A DNA stretch of 64,000 bases from Bryobacteraceae bacterium (GTDB lineage Bacteria; Acidobacteriota; Terriglobia; Bryobacterales; Bryobacteraceae): NCBI GenBank assembly GCA_030041495.1, contig JASHNT010000091.1:186001-250000 (forward strand). The letters run 5' to 3'. A program made the position numbers and the translations under genes. The notes below the pieces were generated by a model. That model worked only from the letters and a program-made list of their open reading frames with translations. It searched no databases and was not told where the DNA came from. Position 1 is the stretch's first letter, and every line of letters begins with the position of its first letter. Positions 8,668 through 17,371 of the stretch are shown piece after piece.

Positions 8668-9806
8668 AATTCCGAAGTTTGTTGTTGGCCGCCCTGCTGG
8701 TAGGCGGATTCGTCTATCTGACCACGCGTTCCGGACTGCCAGGGTACAGCGTCTTTTCCGGCCACACGTTGCCGAGCTGGAGTGAGCCGGTCTCGGCCGC
8801 GACCCTCACTCCCGACGAACAAAACAACATCGACATTTATAAGAGCAGCAAGGATAACGTCGTCTATATCACCAGCACCGTGATTCAGCGTACCTGGTTC
8901 GGCGATTACAAGTCGCAGGGTCTTGGCTCCGGGTTTCTCATCAGCGCGGACGGCCAGATCCTGACGAATAATCACGTGGTCAGCGGCAGCTCTCAAGTCG
9001 AGGTTACGCTGCCGGATCAAAGCACCTACAAAGCCCAGATTTTGGATCGCGATCAGGTCAACGATCTCGCCCTGATCAAGATCGAACCCAAGCGCAAGCT
9101 GGGCTTTCTGAAGCTGGGCGATTCGGACGCGATTCAGGTGGGGCAGAAGGTTTTGGCGATCGGCCAGCCGCTGGGTCTGGACGGCACGTTGACCGTTGGC
9201 GTCATCAGCTCTCTGCATCGCGAAATCGAGGGCGAGAACAACCGCAAGCTGGAAGGAATGATCCAGACCGACGCGGCGATCAATCCGGGCAATAGCGGCG
9301 GGCCTTTGCTCGATTCTTCGGGCAACGTGATCGGCATCAACACCGCGATTTACGGGCCCAATGGGAATATCGGCATTGGCTTCGCCATGCCCATCAACAA
9401 GGCCAAGGCGATGCTGGAAACGATACGCTCCGGGAAGAAGATCCTGCCGGCCGGACCGATTGGTGTGACCATTACGGGTTTTGTCGCCGGCGATCTGGCA
9501 CAGGCCTTGCGTCTTCCGCCCAGCGGCGGACTTTTGGTCGAGGAAGTGCGTCCGGACACGCCCGCACAGCGGGCAGGCCTGCGTGGAGCAACTCGCGAGG
9601 TGGTGGTCGGCAACTGGCAAGTGCCCGTGGGCGGCGACCTCATCACCGCGGTCGACGGCAAGCCGGTCAAGGATCAGCAAGCTGTGCAGCGCGCCGTCTC
9701 CACTAAACATGCTGGCGATCCGATGACGCTGACCATCTTCCGCGACGGCCGCTCCATGGACGTGAAGATCATTCTGGCCAGCGAAGACCAGGACGAGCGG
9801 TTTTAA
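8664..9806 (+). CDS. HtrA/DegP-like serine protease with one PDZ domain
   Basis: A 380-residue protein. An N-terminal hydrophobic anchor (residues 4-19) places it in the periplasm, membrane-tethered. The trypsin-like domain has the full triad: His104 in T-N-N-H-V-V, Asp134 in N-D-L-A-L-I, and Ser211 in P-G-N-S-G-G-P-L-L. A single PDZ domain follows (about 265-370; G-G-L-L-V-E-E-V-R-P-D-T-P-A-Q-R-A-G-L). One anchor plus one PDZ resembles DegS-type more than DegP-type architecture. HtrA proteases degrade or sense misfolded envelope proteins. The start overlaps the coaE stop. Confidence 0.95.
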   Translation: MKFRSLLLAALLVGGFVYLTTRSGLPGYSVFSGHTLPSWSEPVSAATLTPDEQNNIDIYKSSKDNVVYITSTVIQRTWFGDYKSQGLGSGFLISADGQILTNNHVVSGSSQVEVTLPDQSTYKAQILDRDQVNDLALIKIEPKRKLGFLKLGDSDAIQVGQKVLAIGQPLGLDGTLTVGVISSLHREIEGENNRKLEGMIQTDAAINPGNSGGPLLDSSGNVIGINTAIYGPNGNIGIGFAMPINKAKAMLETIRSGKKILPAGPIGVTITGFVAGDLAQALRLPPSGGLLVEEVRPDTPAQRAGLRGATREVVVGNWQVPVGGDLITAVDGKPVKDQQAVQRAVSTKHAGDPMTLTIFRDGRSMDVKIILASEDQDERF

Positions 9807-9809
9807 CCG

Positions 9810-11030
9810 GTGCCGGCGCCGCCGCAAGAAGCTACTCCCGTTCCAGGCGTGCCGATGGAAGGCATGCTGGCGTCGGGAGGGCCGCGCCGCGCGCTGGCCG
9901 GATTCTTCGTTTCCGGCGTTCTACTATCGTTTCTGGGCGCGATTCTGCCGGCCTGGCAGCATCACATCTCTTCGGAATACGGCATCGTTGGCTTGTATTT
10001 CCTGGGCTTGGCGATAGGACTGTTGGCTTCGGTAGGTTTTGCGCCGCGTCTGCTGGAGCGCAAGGGAATCGGCTGGACGCTGGCGTTCGCCTGCGGCGCG
10101 GCGGGCATCGCGTTTGTCTTTCTGGCATTTGTCTCGCCGCCCGTCTCGGCGTGGTGGCGCATCGCTGGAATGACGTGGCTGGGCTTCGCCGCAGGAGTCC
10201 TGCACACGGCGATGTTCCACGCCGTCTCGCCGATGTACCGGCACGATCCGGCCGCGACGATAAACCTGGCCGGGATTCTGTTCGGACTGGGATGCCTGGC
10301 GGTGACCCTCTTGATCTCGGGCGCGTTTTACGCCTACACGGCTTCCACGTTGCAAGCCTGGATTGCGGTGATTCCGGCGCTGTTCGGCTGGATGTATGTG
10401 AAGGCCCCCTTCGCGCCGCAACCGGTGCCGCACCATCCTCCGGTGGGCCAGATTTTCGCGGAGCTGCGCAGCCCGGTGGCGGTGTTGTTGGCTCTATTGT
10501 TGTTCTTTCAACTGGGCAATGAGTGGGCGATCGCCGGGTGGCTACCCTTGTTCCTGATTCAACGGCTGGGGATCAGTCCGGCGGCTTCCTTGATTATGCT
10601 GGCGCTGTACTGGCTGGCCCTGTTGGTCGGCCGGGTGGCCGCGCAATCGGTCCTGCCACGCACTTCTCATGCGCGCATGCTCTTCCTGAGCGCCGCCGGA
10701 GCCGTCTTCGGCTGCATCATTCTGCTGGCCACCAATAATCAGTTCGGGGCGGTGAGCGGCGTTCTGCTGCTCGGCGCGGCCTTCGCACCGATCTATCCTC
10801 TCTTGGTGGAAAAAATCGGTCACCGGTTTCCCTCCTTTCACCCCGGTTTCTACAATGGTATTTTTTCGGTGGCGCTCGCGGGCGGCTTGCTCGCGCCAAG
10901 CACGCTGGGTTTCTGGGCCGCGCAGTTTGGAATCGGAGTGGTCATGGGACTGCCGCTGTTGGGCTCCGGTGTGGTGTTCGTGTTGCTGCTGCTGATTTCG
11001 CTGGAAGCACGGCTTTCTACACGCAGATGA
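9810..11030 (+). CDS. Major facilitator superfamily transporter
   Basis: A 406-residue protein read from GTG 9810, three bases after the htrA stop; an ATG at 9855 is an alternative. About twelve hydrophobic spans are visible in two halves, with a charged loop between them near residues 200-220 (P-F-A-P-Q-P-V-P-H-H-P-P-V-G). No substrate-specific motif could be recognised. Its stop overlaps the ATG of the following D-Ala-D-Ala carboxypeptidase (ATGA, 11027-11030). A cell-wall-related substrate is possible from context but not shown. Confidence 0.87.
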   Translation: MPAPPQEATPVPGVPMEGMLASGGPRRALAGFFVSGVLLSFLGAILPAWQHHISSEYGIVGLYFLGLAIGLLASVGFAPRLLERKGIGWTLAFACGAAGIAFVFLAFVSPPVSAWWRIAGMTWLGFAAGVLHTAMFHAVSPMYRHDPAATINLAGILFGLGCLAVTLLISGAFYAYTASTLQAWIAVIPALFGWMYVKAPFAPQPVPHHPPVGQIFAELRSPVAVLLALLLFFQLGNEWAIAGWLPLFLIQRLGISPAASLIMLALYWLALLVGRVAAQSVLPRTSHARMLFLSAAGAVFGCIILLATNNQFGAVSGVLLLGAAFAPIYPLLVEKIGHRFPSFHPGFYNGIFSVALAGGLLAPSTLGFWAAQFGIGVVMGLPLLGSGVVFVLLLLISLEARLSTRR

Positions 11031-12469
11031 ATCATAGGCGACTGGCGCTGATCTTTGCCGCGGCGATGGCCGCGCACGGTGCGGACCTCGCGCAGACCCT
11101 CGATGCGCTGGTGAACACCAGTCCTCTGGCGGCGAGAGCGAGCATCGGCATTCACGTGGTATCGCTGGCGACCGGCAAGCTTCTGTACGCTCATAACGAG
11201 AATCGCTTCTTTCTTCCCGCCTCCAACATGAAGCTGTTCACCACGGCTCTCGCGCTTGAGAAACTGGGGCCGGATTACCGGTTCGAAACGCGCTTGATTC
11301 AGGAGCCCTCCGGCGGCGTCACCCTGGTGGGTTCGGGCGATCCGTCGATGTCCGGCCGCGTCTATCCTTACCAGCGCGACGCTTCTCCCGGGCCGCCGCT
11401 TAAGGCGATCCAGGATTTGGCGGACCAAGCGGTTGCCGCCGGGCTGAGCCGGGTTCGCGGCGATATCGTAGGCGATGACCGCCTGTATCCCTGGGCTCCG
11501 TTTCCGCCCAACTGGAGCCAGAGCGATGCAGCCGGCGAATCCGGCGCGCCGGTCAGCGCCTTGAGCGTCGCTGATAATTTCATTACGATTTCGCTCGCGC
11601 CGGGACAAACCATGGCCGATCTGGCGGCGATCTCGCTGAATCCTCCGCTCGAATACTTCGCGATCGATAACCGTGTGTTGACCGTCGCAAGCAAAGGCGA
11701 GGCGCGGATTCGCGTGAGCCGGGTTCCCGGTTCGCGCCAGTTGCTGCTGGAAGGGACCATTCCCGCGGGAGCGGCTCGCACTTCCGTGAGTGTAGCGGTG
11801 GACGATCCGGCGCTGTACGCCGCCTGCGCCCTGTACGATGCTTTGACGCGCCGCGGAGTTTCGATCGACGGTCATCCCGTTGCGCGCCATCGCTCCGCCG
11901 GCGAAGCCTTCCAGGCGCCGCAAGGAAAAACGCTCGCGATGCGGCTTTCGCCGCCGGCTTCGGAGTTGGTTCAGATGACGGACAAGGTCAGCGAGAATCT
12001 TCACGCGGAGCTGCTCCTGCGCGAAGTAGGCAGGATCGAAAACAAGTCGGGGACTTTGGACAGCGGCCTCGCGGCGATGAATGCGTTTCTCGCGCAAATG
12101 GGCGCGGCGCCAGGGGAGTCGCGCATCGACGACGGCTCGGGCTTGTCCCGCAACGCGCTGGTCACGCCGCGGCTGGTAACGCGGTTGCTCGGTTACATGT
12201 ATGCGTCGAAGCTGCGCGACACTTGGCTGGCCATGCTCCCCGTGGGCGGGGAGGATGGAACGCTTTCGCGCCGGTTATGCTGCGTTTCCGACGCGGCCCT
12301 GATCCGCGCCAAAACCGGCACGCTCAATCGCGCCATTGCTCTGTCGGGGTACGCCAACAGCAAGAGCCGCGGCTGGCTGGCGTTTTCGATTCTGGTGAAC
12401 GACTTCGCCGCGCCCTCCGCCGAGGTTCAGGCATGGGTTGATAAGATAGCGTTAGCGCTGATTGATTGA
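11027..12469 (+). CDS. dacB: D-alanyl-D-alanine carboxypeptidase/endopeptidase, PBP4 (S13) family
   Basis: A 480-residue penicillin-binding protein with a signal peptide (M-N-H-R-R-L-A-L-I-F, cleavage near A18). The three active-site motifs are present: S66-N-M-K69 carrying the acylated serine, S-E-N in K-V-S-E-N-L-H near residue 323, and K429-T-G. The long insert between the first two motifs is typical of the PBP4 class. Members trim pentapeptides and cut cross-links in peptidoglycan. The usual S-D-N motif is S-E-N here, a conservative change. It is translationally coupled to the MFS gene. Confidence 0.95.
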   Translation: MNHRRLALIFAAAMAAHGADLAQTLDALVNTSPLAARASIGIHVVSLATGKLLYAHNENRFFLPASNMKLFTTALALEKLGPDYRFETRLIQEPSGGVTLVGSGDPSMSGRVYPYQRDASPGPPLKAIQDLADQAVAAGLSRVRGDIVGDDRLYPWAPFPPNWSQSDAAGESGAPVSALSVADNFITISLAPGQTMADLAAISLNPPLEYFAIDNRVLTVASKGEARIRVSRVPGSRQLLLEGTIPAGAARTSVSVAVDDPALYAACALYDALTRRGVSIDGHPVARHRSAGEAFQAPQGKTLAMRLSPPASELVQMTDKVSENLHAELLLREVGRIENKSGTLDSGLAAMNAFLAQMGAAPGESRIDDGSGLSRNALVTPRLVTRLLGYMYASKLRDTWLAMLPVGGEDGTLSRRLCCVSDAALIRAKTGTLNRAIALSGYANSKSRGWLAFSILVNDFAAPSAEVQAWVDKIALALID

Positions 12470-12489
12470 AACACAAACGGAGCCAAACC

Positions 12490-12720
12490 ATGCCTATTTT
12501 TGAATATCTGTGCGAGGATTGCGGGAACAAGTTCGAGAAGCTGGTGCGCCGCCCCGGCTTGGATCAAGTGTTGTGCCCCTCGTGCGGGCGGAGCCATCTG
12601 GAGCAGCAATTCTCGTCTTTCGCTGCGCATTCCAACGGGCGCGAGGATTTTGCGGAGATGCCCTCTTGTCCCTCGGGCATGTGCGCCACGCCGGAGTTGT
12701 GCGGGCGCCGGGATAATTGA
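12490..12720 (+). CDS. FmdB-family zinc ribbon protein
   Basis: A 76-residue protein; ATG 12490 is chosen because M-P-I-F-E-Y-L-C-E-D-C-G is the family N-terminus. Two C-x2-C knuckles (C-E-D-C near residue 8 and C-P-S-C near 32) form a zinc ribbon. The tail holds three more cysteines (S-C-P-S-G-M-C-A-T-P-E-L-C). The biochemical role of this family is unsettled; it was named for a neighbour of formamidase genes. It follows dacB by 20 bases. Confidence 0.9.
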   Translation: MPIFEYLCEDCGNKFEKLVRRPGLDQVLCPSCGRSHLEQQFSSFAAHSNGREDFAEMPSCPSGMCATPELCGRRDN

Positions 12721-12757
12721 GCGGCGTGTTCGCCCCGGTGCAACGAGGGTTTCGCGC

Positions 12758-13138
12758 TTAAGCATCTTTGGCAGCGCGGCGGGAGGTTTTCCGCAGTAGC
12801 CGCTCGAGTTCCTCGGCCAGCATCGCCGGCAAATAGGGCTTTTGAACGAAACCCGTGGCGGCCGAGCGCGGCTGATACGGAAGGCCGCTGCTGATCAACG
12901 CGGGCAGACCGGGGCGCAGCTCCCGCATCCGCTCCACTAATTCCTCGCCGCCCATTCCTGGCAGCTTCAGGTCGGTCAGCACACAGGCATACTTCTCGGG
13001 GGCGGGAGCAAAGCGGTCGAGCGCTTCCTCGGCGCTGGAAGCGGCATCGACTTCATAACCCAAGCGCGCCAGGTAACGTTGCAGCAGACTCAGAAGCGGA
13101 GCTTCATCGTCCACGATCAGGAGCCGCATGCCGCTCAT
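12758..13138 (-). CDS. Single-domain (CheY-like) response regulator
   Basis: A 126-residue receiver domain with no output domain. Acidic pocket D10-D11, phospho-acceptor D56 in L-T-D-L-K-L-P-G, Ser in S-S-G near residue 83, and Lys100 in V-Q-K-P-Y are all present. An alternative ATG lies at 13129. Stand-alone receivers act through protein contacts or as phosphate relays. No kinase gene adjoins it; the barrel protein upstream on the same strand ends 12 bases before its start. Confidence 0.92.
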   Translation of the reverse strand: MSGMRLLIVDDEAPLLSLLQRYLARLGYEVDAASSAEEALDRFAPAPEKYACVLTDLKLPGMGGEELVERMRELRPGLPALISSGLPYQPRSAATGFVQKPYLPAMLAEELERLLRKTSRRAAKDA

Positions 13139-13150
13139 CGCCTGAATCCG

Positions 13151-14482
13151 CTACCACAGCGAAAGCGGCAACGCACCTGGGCTGAAGGCAAGTCCCAAGG
13201 TCACGCGGTACGAGGAGGCGCGAAACCCCACGATGGTAATCTCCTGCTGGCGGAAATCGTAACGCGCCACGGCGTGTAATGCACGAGTCAGGGTGTAGGT
13301 GAAACTAGTCGAGCCGGTAAACGTCTGGTACGGCTGCAGACCTTGTCCCAGGCTGGACATAGACCAGTAACCGCCGCCAATGCTGAAGGTGAGTTTCCGG
13401 TTCCCGGTGTAGATAAGATTGCCGGTGCCGGATGCGACGCGGGAGGTCAAATAGACGCCGTTGCCCGGAAAAACGGAGCGGGCGTAATCGAAGTCAAGTT
13501 CCGCGTTTTTAAATTTGTGGATTAGTTTCGCGTCACCGGAAGGGAGCCAATCCTTGGCGGTGAAAGTCTGTATGACGCTCGAGACACCCAGAATCGCGGC
13601 TACCGCCGGGCTCAGGGCAACACTGGTAAGGCCCATGGTGTTTATCTGGAAGGCGCCTCCCATGATCGACAATGTCCATAGACGCGATATCTGGGTTGCG
13701 AAGAACGCGCTGTAGTTATTCATGCTGGAATTGCCGAAGTAATTTGGGTATTGAAAGTACGCGCGGTTGTACTGTGCGCCGATGCTGGTGACTCTTGACA
13801 AGCGGTACTGAAACCGCGCGCGGCCGTTATAGCCATCCATCCCAATCAACTCGGCCGATTGCCGCTTCACGTCAAATGCGTCGCCGCCCACCGTTATGCT
13901 GGCGCGGGCCGAAAGGAGATAAGTCATGCCGCCGTCACCCTGGACGAAGTCAGTCCGGTTATCGAACAAAAGCAGGGTGGGCTGATTGATGGCATTGGGG
14001 AACTGATAGTAGATATTGGGCACTCCCCCGAGATAGTTGGAGTAGGTGCCGCCAGTGCCCTGGAAGTCAAAATACAGGCGTCTGGATTTCTGGTACGTGT
14101 AACCGAGCGTAAGGATGTCATCGCTGCCATCGAAATACGATCCGTTGGCGTACTCGCGGAAATCGCCCCGGAAATCCAAGCCGAGCAAGGCGGTTCTCCA
14201 GGAATGGGTGCCGTAGGCGCCAATCTGCGCTTCCATGCCCTCCAGGGCGGGCACCTGCGTCAACTTGCCGTCGGAATTCACAGAGACCGGCTGGATGCCG
14301 TTGTCGTAGATGGCATTGACATCGATGTAATAACGGAGATCGACCTGCTCTCCACCCGGATTTCCGATCGCGCCCGCGCCATTGGTGAGGACGCCGGGAC
14401 CCAAGTAACTACTGAGATCCTGCGCGGCTGCTGTTGCGGCGAGCATCCCGCAGCAGGCCAGCCCCGCCAATAGGTGTTTCAA
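13151..14482 (-). CDS. Outer-membrane beta-barrel protein of unknown function
   Basis: A 443-residue protein. The start is TTG at 14482, supported by GGAGGA six bases upstream and by an immediate signal peptide (M-K-H-L-L-A-G-L ... A-A-A-Q). The mature part is a run of alternating polar/aromatic strands such as Y-Y-I-D-V-N-A-I-Y and L-Y-F-D-F-Q-G-T, with periodic glycines and turns, ending in L-S-L-W with a terminal aromatic residue as in barrel proteins. I count enough strands for about 18-20, a rough estimate. Substrate or role unknown. Transcribed divergently from the DUF4139 gene. Confidence 0.8.
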   Translation of the reverse strand: MKHLLAGLACCGMLAATAAAQDLSSYLGPGVLTNGAGAIGNPGGEQVDLRYYIDVNAIYDNGIQPVSVNSDGKLTQVPALEGMEAQIGAYGTHSWRTALLGLDFRGDFREYANGSYFDGSDDILTLGYTYQKSRRLYFDFQGTGGTYSNYLGGVPNIYYQFPNAINQPTLLLFDNRTDFVQGDGGMTYLLSARASITVGGDAFDVKRQSAELIGMDGYNGRARFQYRLSRVTSIGAQYNRAYFQYPNYFGNSSMNNYSAFFATQISRLWTLSIMGGAFQINTMGLTSVALSPAVAAILGVSSVIQTFTAKDWLPSGDAKLIHKFKNAELDFDYARSVFPGNGVYLTSRVASGTGNLIYTGNRKLTFSIGGGYWSMSSLGQGLQPYQTFTGSTSFTYTLTRALHAVARYDFRQQEITIVGFRASSYRVTLGLAFSPGALPLSLW

Positions 14483-14629
14483 TCAAGCTCCTCCGATTCA
14501 GTTTGTCTTTTCTCTCGCAACACTTCCGAGTCTCGCGCCTGCCGCGGAGCGGTGTCAAGCTACGGCGAAGGTCGCAGCGCAAGGATTTCCACGCTCGCGG
14601 CATAACCACGGCGGAGGCAATTCGATCCG

Positions 14630-16645
14630 ATGACGAGATGCATACTGGCACTGGCGGCGTTTCTCGCGGCGGCCGCATTTTCCGCCGACCTTCCGGTCCG
14701 TGAAGTGATTCTCTATAAGCACGGCGTCGGCTTTTTTGAGCGCTCGGGCGAGCTGAAGCCGGGCGAAAGCGCCCGCCTGGAGTTCAAGGCCGGGGACATG
14801 AACGACGTGCTTAAGTCGCTCACTATTACGGACCGCAACGGGGGAAAGATCTCGGGCATCCACTACGACGCCAGCGAATCGCTGGACCGACGCCTGGGCG
14901 ATTTCCCCTTCGCGCTGGGCCAGCAGTCGACGCTGGCAGCCTTCCTGGATCAGTTGAAAGGCGCGGAGCTGGAGGTCAAGCTGGGACCGGAAACCGTCTC
15001 CGGGACCATCGCCGGCGCTCGCGTTGCCATTGTGCCCGACCGCGGCCAAACCGTCCAACGGGAAACAGTTACGCTGCTTACCGGCGCGGGTGAGCTGCGC
15101 ACCATCGATCTCAGCGCGGCCGGATCCATCAAGCTTGCCGATTCCAAGCTCCAGGCCCTGTTCAAGGACTACCTTACGGTGTTGAATAACTCGCGATCCC
15201 AAGACAAGCGCGGCGTCTACATCGACTCGTCCGGCGCGAAGACTCGCGAGCTGGTAGCCAGCTACATGACTCCCGCCGCGGTTTGGAAATCGAGCTACCG
15301 GCTGTTGTTCGGTGGCGCCGCGGAAGCGCTGCTCGAAGGCTGGGCGATTGTCGACAACACCACCGGCGAGGATTGGACCAACGTCAGATTGTCAGTGGTC
15401 TCCGGACGTCCGATCTCTTTCATCACGCAGCTTTACGAGCCGAAATACGTGCAGCGGCCGAGCGAGGAGCTGCCCGAGGATCGTGCGGCCGCGCCGCAAC
15501 TGTTCCAGGGCGGCGTCTCGGGCGGCCTGCAGGCTCCCGCTCTCGCCAAGGCTTTCGCGGGTTCAGGGCCGGCCCCGATGCCGGCGCGCGGAGGCCGAGG
15601 CGGAGGATCGGGGTCCTTTGCCGAAGCCCAAGTCGCGGCCGATCTCGTGCGCGAGTCCTCGATCGCCGCGACGGCCACCGGCGAGGGCGCCGGCGAATTG
15701 TTCGAGTACAACTTCGCCTCGCCGGTCACCGTAAAAACCGGGGAGTCCGCCATGCTGCCTTTCTTGCAGCAGCGCGTTAGCGCCCGGAAGCTGCTGATCT
15801 ACACCGACAGTATGGGCCTGCACCCGATGAACGCAGCGGAGATCTCCAACTCCACCGGCAAGACTCTGGACGGCGGCCCGATTACTGTTTACGACGGCGG
15901 CGCCTATGCAGGCGAAGCCATGGTAGAAACTCTCAAGTCCGGCGACAAGCGGTTGATCAGTTACGGAGTCGACTTGGGGATGCGGATCTCCAGTGCATGG
16001 GACAGCTCACGCCAGGCGGTTCGCGAGATTCATTCGCGCCGTGGCGTGCTCACGGCCCGTACCGCCATCGACGAGACCAAGACTTACACGATCAAGAACG
16101 TGGACGCGCAGGCCAAGACGCTGGTGATCGAGTATCCGGAGCGGCAAGGTTATCAGCTGCTCAACCAAACGCCCTCCGAGAAAACTTCCAATGCTTACCG
16201 GTTCGAAGTGAAAGTCGCAGCATCAGCCACGCAAACGTTCCCCATCCAGGAAGAGCGAGTGACCGACCAGACGGTGATCCTCTCGAACGCGGCTCCGGAC
16301 GTTCTGGCTACTTGGGTCCAGAACAAGGCGCTGAGCGACGCGGGCCGGCGGCAGCTTGGGGAGATCGCACGCAAGAAGGCCGATATCGACTCCAACGACG
16401 CTCAACTCAATCAGGTGAAGACGGACGAGACGAATCTGGAGCAGGACCAGGAACGGCGGAGGCAGAATATCCAGAGCCTCAACGCGGTCGCGGGCCAGCA
16501 AGACCTGGTGCAGCGGTACGCGCGCGAGCTGGCTGCGGCGGAGTCCAAACTGGCCGGCCTGCGGGACCGCGAAAGCGAGCTCCGCAAGCAGCAAACGCAG
16601 CTTCATGCGGAGCTGAATTCACTGATTGAAAACGCCGACTTTTAG
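14630..16645 (+). CDS. DUF4139 domain protein, secreted
   Basis: A 671-residue protein with a signal peptide (M-T-R-C-I-L-A-L-A-A-F ... F-S-A). Near the start V-I-L-Y-K-H-G-V-G-F-F-E-R and, further on, Y-M-T-P-A-A-V-W-K-S-S-Y-R-L are features of the DUF4139 family. A low-complexity Gly/Ala-rich segment (about 310-340) separates the two halves, and the last 100 residues form a charged coiled coil (E-R-R-R-Q-N-I-Q-S-L-N). The family occurs as exported proteins of unknown biochemical role. There is no operon partner on this strand. Confidence 0.85.
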   Translation: MTRCILALAAFLAAAAFSADLPVREVILYKHGVGFFERSGELKPGESARLEFKAGDMNDVLKSLTITDRNGGKISGIHYDASESLDRRLGDFPFALGQQSTLAAFLDQLKGAELEVKLGPETVSGTIAGARVAIVPDRGQTVQRETVTLLTGAGELRTIDLSAAGSIKLADSKLQALFKDYLTVLNNSRSQDKRGVYIDSSGAKTRELVASYMTPAAVWKSSYRLLFGGAAEALLEGWAIVDNTTGEDWTNVRLSVVSGRPISFITQLYEPKYVQRPSEELPEDRAAAPQLFQGGVSGGLQAPALAKAFAGSGPAPMPARGGRGGGSGSFAEAQVAADLVRESSIAATATGEGAGELFEYNFASPVTVKTGESAMLPFLQQRVSARKLLIYTDSMGLHPMNAAEISNSTGKTLDGGPITVYDGGAYAGEAMVETLKSGDKRLISYGVDLGMRISSAWDSSRQAVREIHSRRGVLTARTAIDETKTYTIKNVDAQAKTLVIEYPERQGYQLLNQTPSEKTSNAYRFEVKVAASATQTFPIQEERVTDQTVILSNAAPDVLATWVQNKALSDAGRRQLGEIARKKADIDSNDAQLNQVKTDETNLEQDQERRRQNIQSLNAVAGQQDLVQRYARELAAAESKLAGLRDRESELRKQQTQLHAELNSLIENADF

Positions 16646-16666
16646 CCGCCAATTAACACAATTAAG

Positions 16667-16681
16667 ACAAAAATATTTTGT
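16667..16681. terminator. AT-rich palindrome between convergent genes
   Basis: ACAAAA-ATA-TTTTGT in an AT-rich patch between the DUF4139 gene and the response regulator. The stem is weak, but the T-run and position suit a bidirectional terminator. Confidence 0.3.
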
Positions 16682-16699
16682 GATTCGCGGCAAAGATGT

Positions 16700-17371
16700 T
16701 TAGAAGTCCAGGTGCAGGATGCCGCGCTCGATGGCCAGGGTAACCGCGTGCGTGCGGTCCGAGGCGCCGAGCTTTTCGAGGATATTCTGGACGTGCATCT
16801 TGATGGTGCCGTTTGCGGTGCCCAGCTTGTGCGCGATCTCCTTGTTGGCCAAGCCGCGCGCGACAAAGCCCAGCACTTCGACCTCGCGCGGCGTCAGCGC
16901 CACCTGCGGAAAATATTCGCTCAACCGTTCGGCGACCTCCGGAGGCATCAGCCGCTTGCCGGTATGCACCGTGCGGATGGCGCGCACTACTTCGGTGTGC
17001 ACCATTTCCTTGAGAAGATAACCGCGCACGCCGGCTTCCAGAGCGCGGTAGATGTCCTGGTCGCCGTCGTAGCTGGTCAGCGCGATGATGCGCGCATCCG
17101 GATTGGTCTGGCGCATGAGCCGGGAGGCCTCGATGCCGTCCACTTGCGGCATGCGCAGATCCATGAGGACCACGTCAGGGCGGAACTCGTGGAACTTTTC
17201 CACTGCCTCCCGTCCGTCGCCGGCTTCGGCGACCAATTCCATGTCTTCCTCGTTGGCGAGAATTGAGGCGATGCCTTTGCGCACCAGTGGATGGTCGTCC
17301 ACTGCCAGCACGCGAATCTTGGTGTGAGTCTCCGCCGGGAGTGTGGGCGAAGTTTGGGGTTGTGGGGTCAT
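16700..17371 (-). CDS. NarL/FixJ-family response regulator
   Basis: A 223-residue protein; the ATG at 17371 overlaps the upstream kinase stop (ATGA on the minus strand). The receiver domain has D25-D26 and phospho-acceptor D71 (V-L-M-D-L-R-M-P). A LuxR-type helix-turn-helix follows at the C-terminus (L-T-P-R-E-V-E-V-L ... G-L-A-N-K-E-I-A ... G-T-I-K-M-H-V). Coupled to the hybrid-free sensor kinase upstream, it forms a complete two-component pair. The regulon is unknown. No autoregulatory site could be identified with confidence. Confidence 0.96.
   Translation of the reverse strand: MTPQPQTSPTLPAETHTKIRVLAVDDHPLVRKGIASILANEEDMELVAEAGDGREAVEKFHEFRPDVVLMDLRMPQVDGIEASRLMRQTNPDARIIALTSYDGDQDIYRALEAGVRGYLLKEMVHTEVVRAIRTVHTGKRLMPPEVAERLSEYFPQVALTPREVEVLGFVARGLANKEIAHKLGTANGTIKMHVQNILEKLGASDRTHAVTLAIERGILHLDF

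Noticed and set aside
8565..9827. 420-residue minus-strand open frame
   Set aside because: It is the complement of the htrA gene. The Arg/His/Gln-rich translation has no family features, while htrA has a full catalytic triad.
10850..12097. 415-residue minus-strand open frame
   Set aside because: Complement of dacB, which has all three penicillin-binding motifs. Shadow frame in GC-rich DNA.
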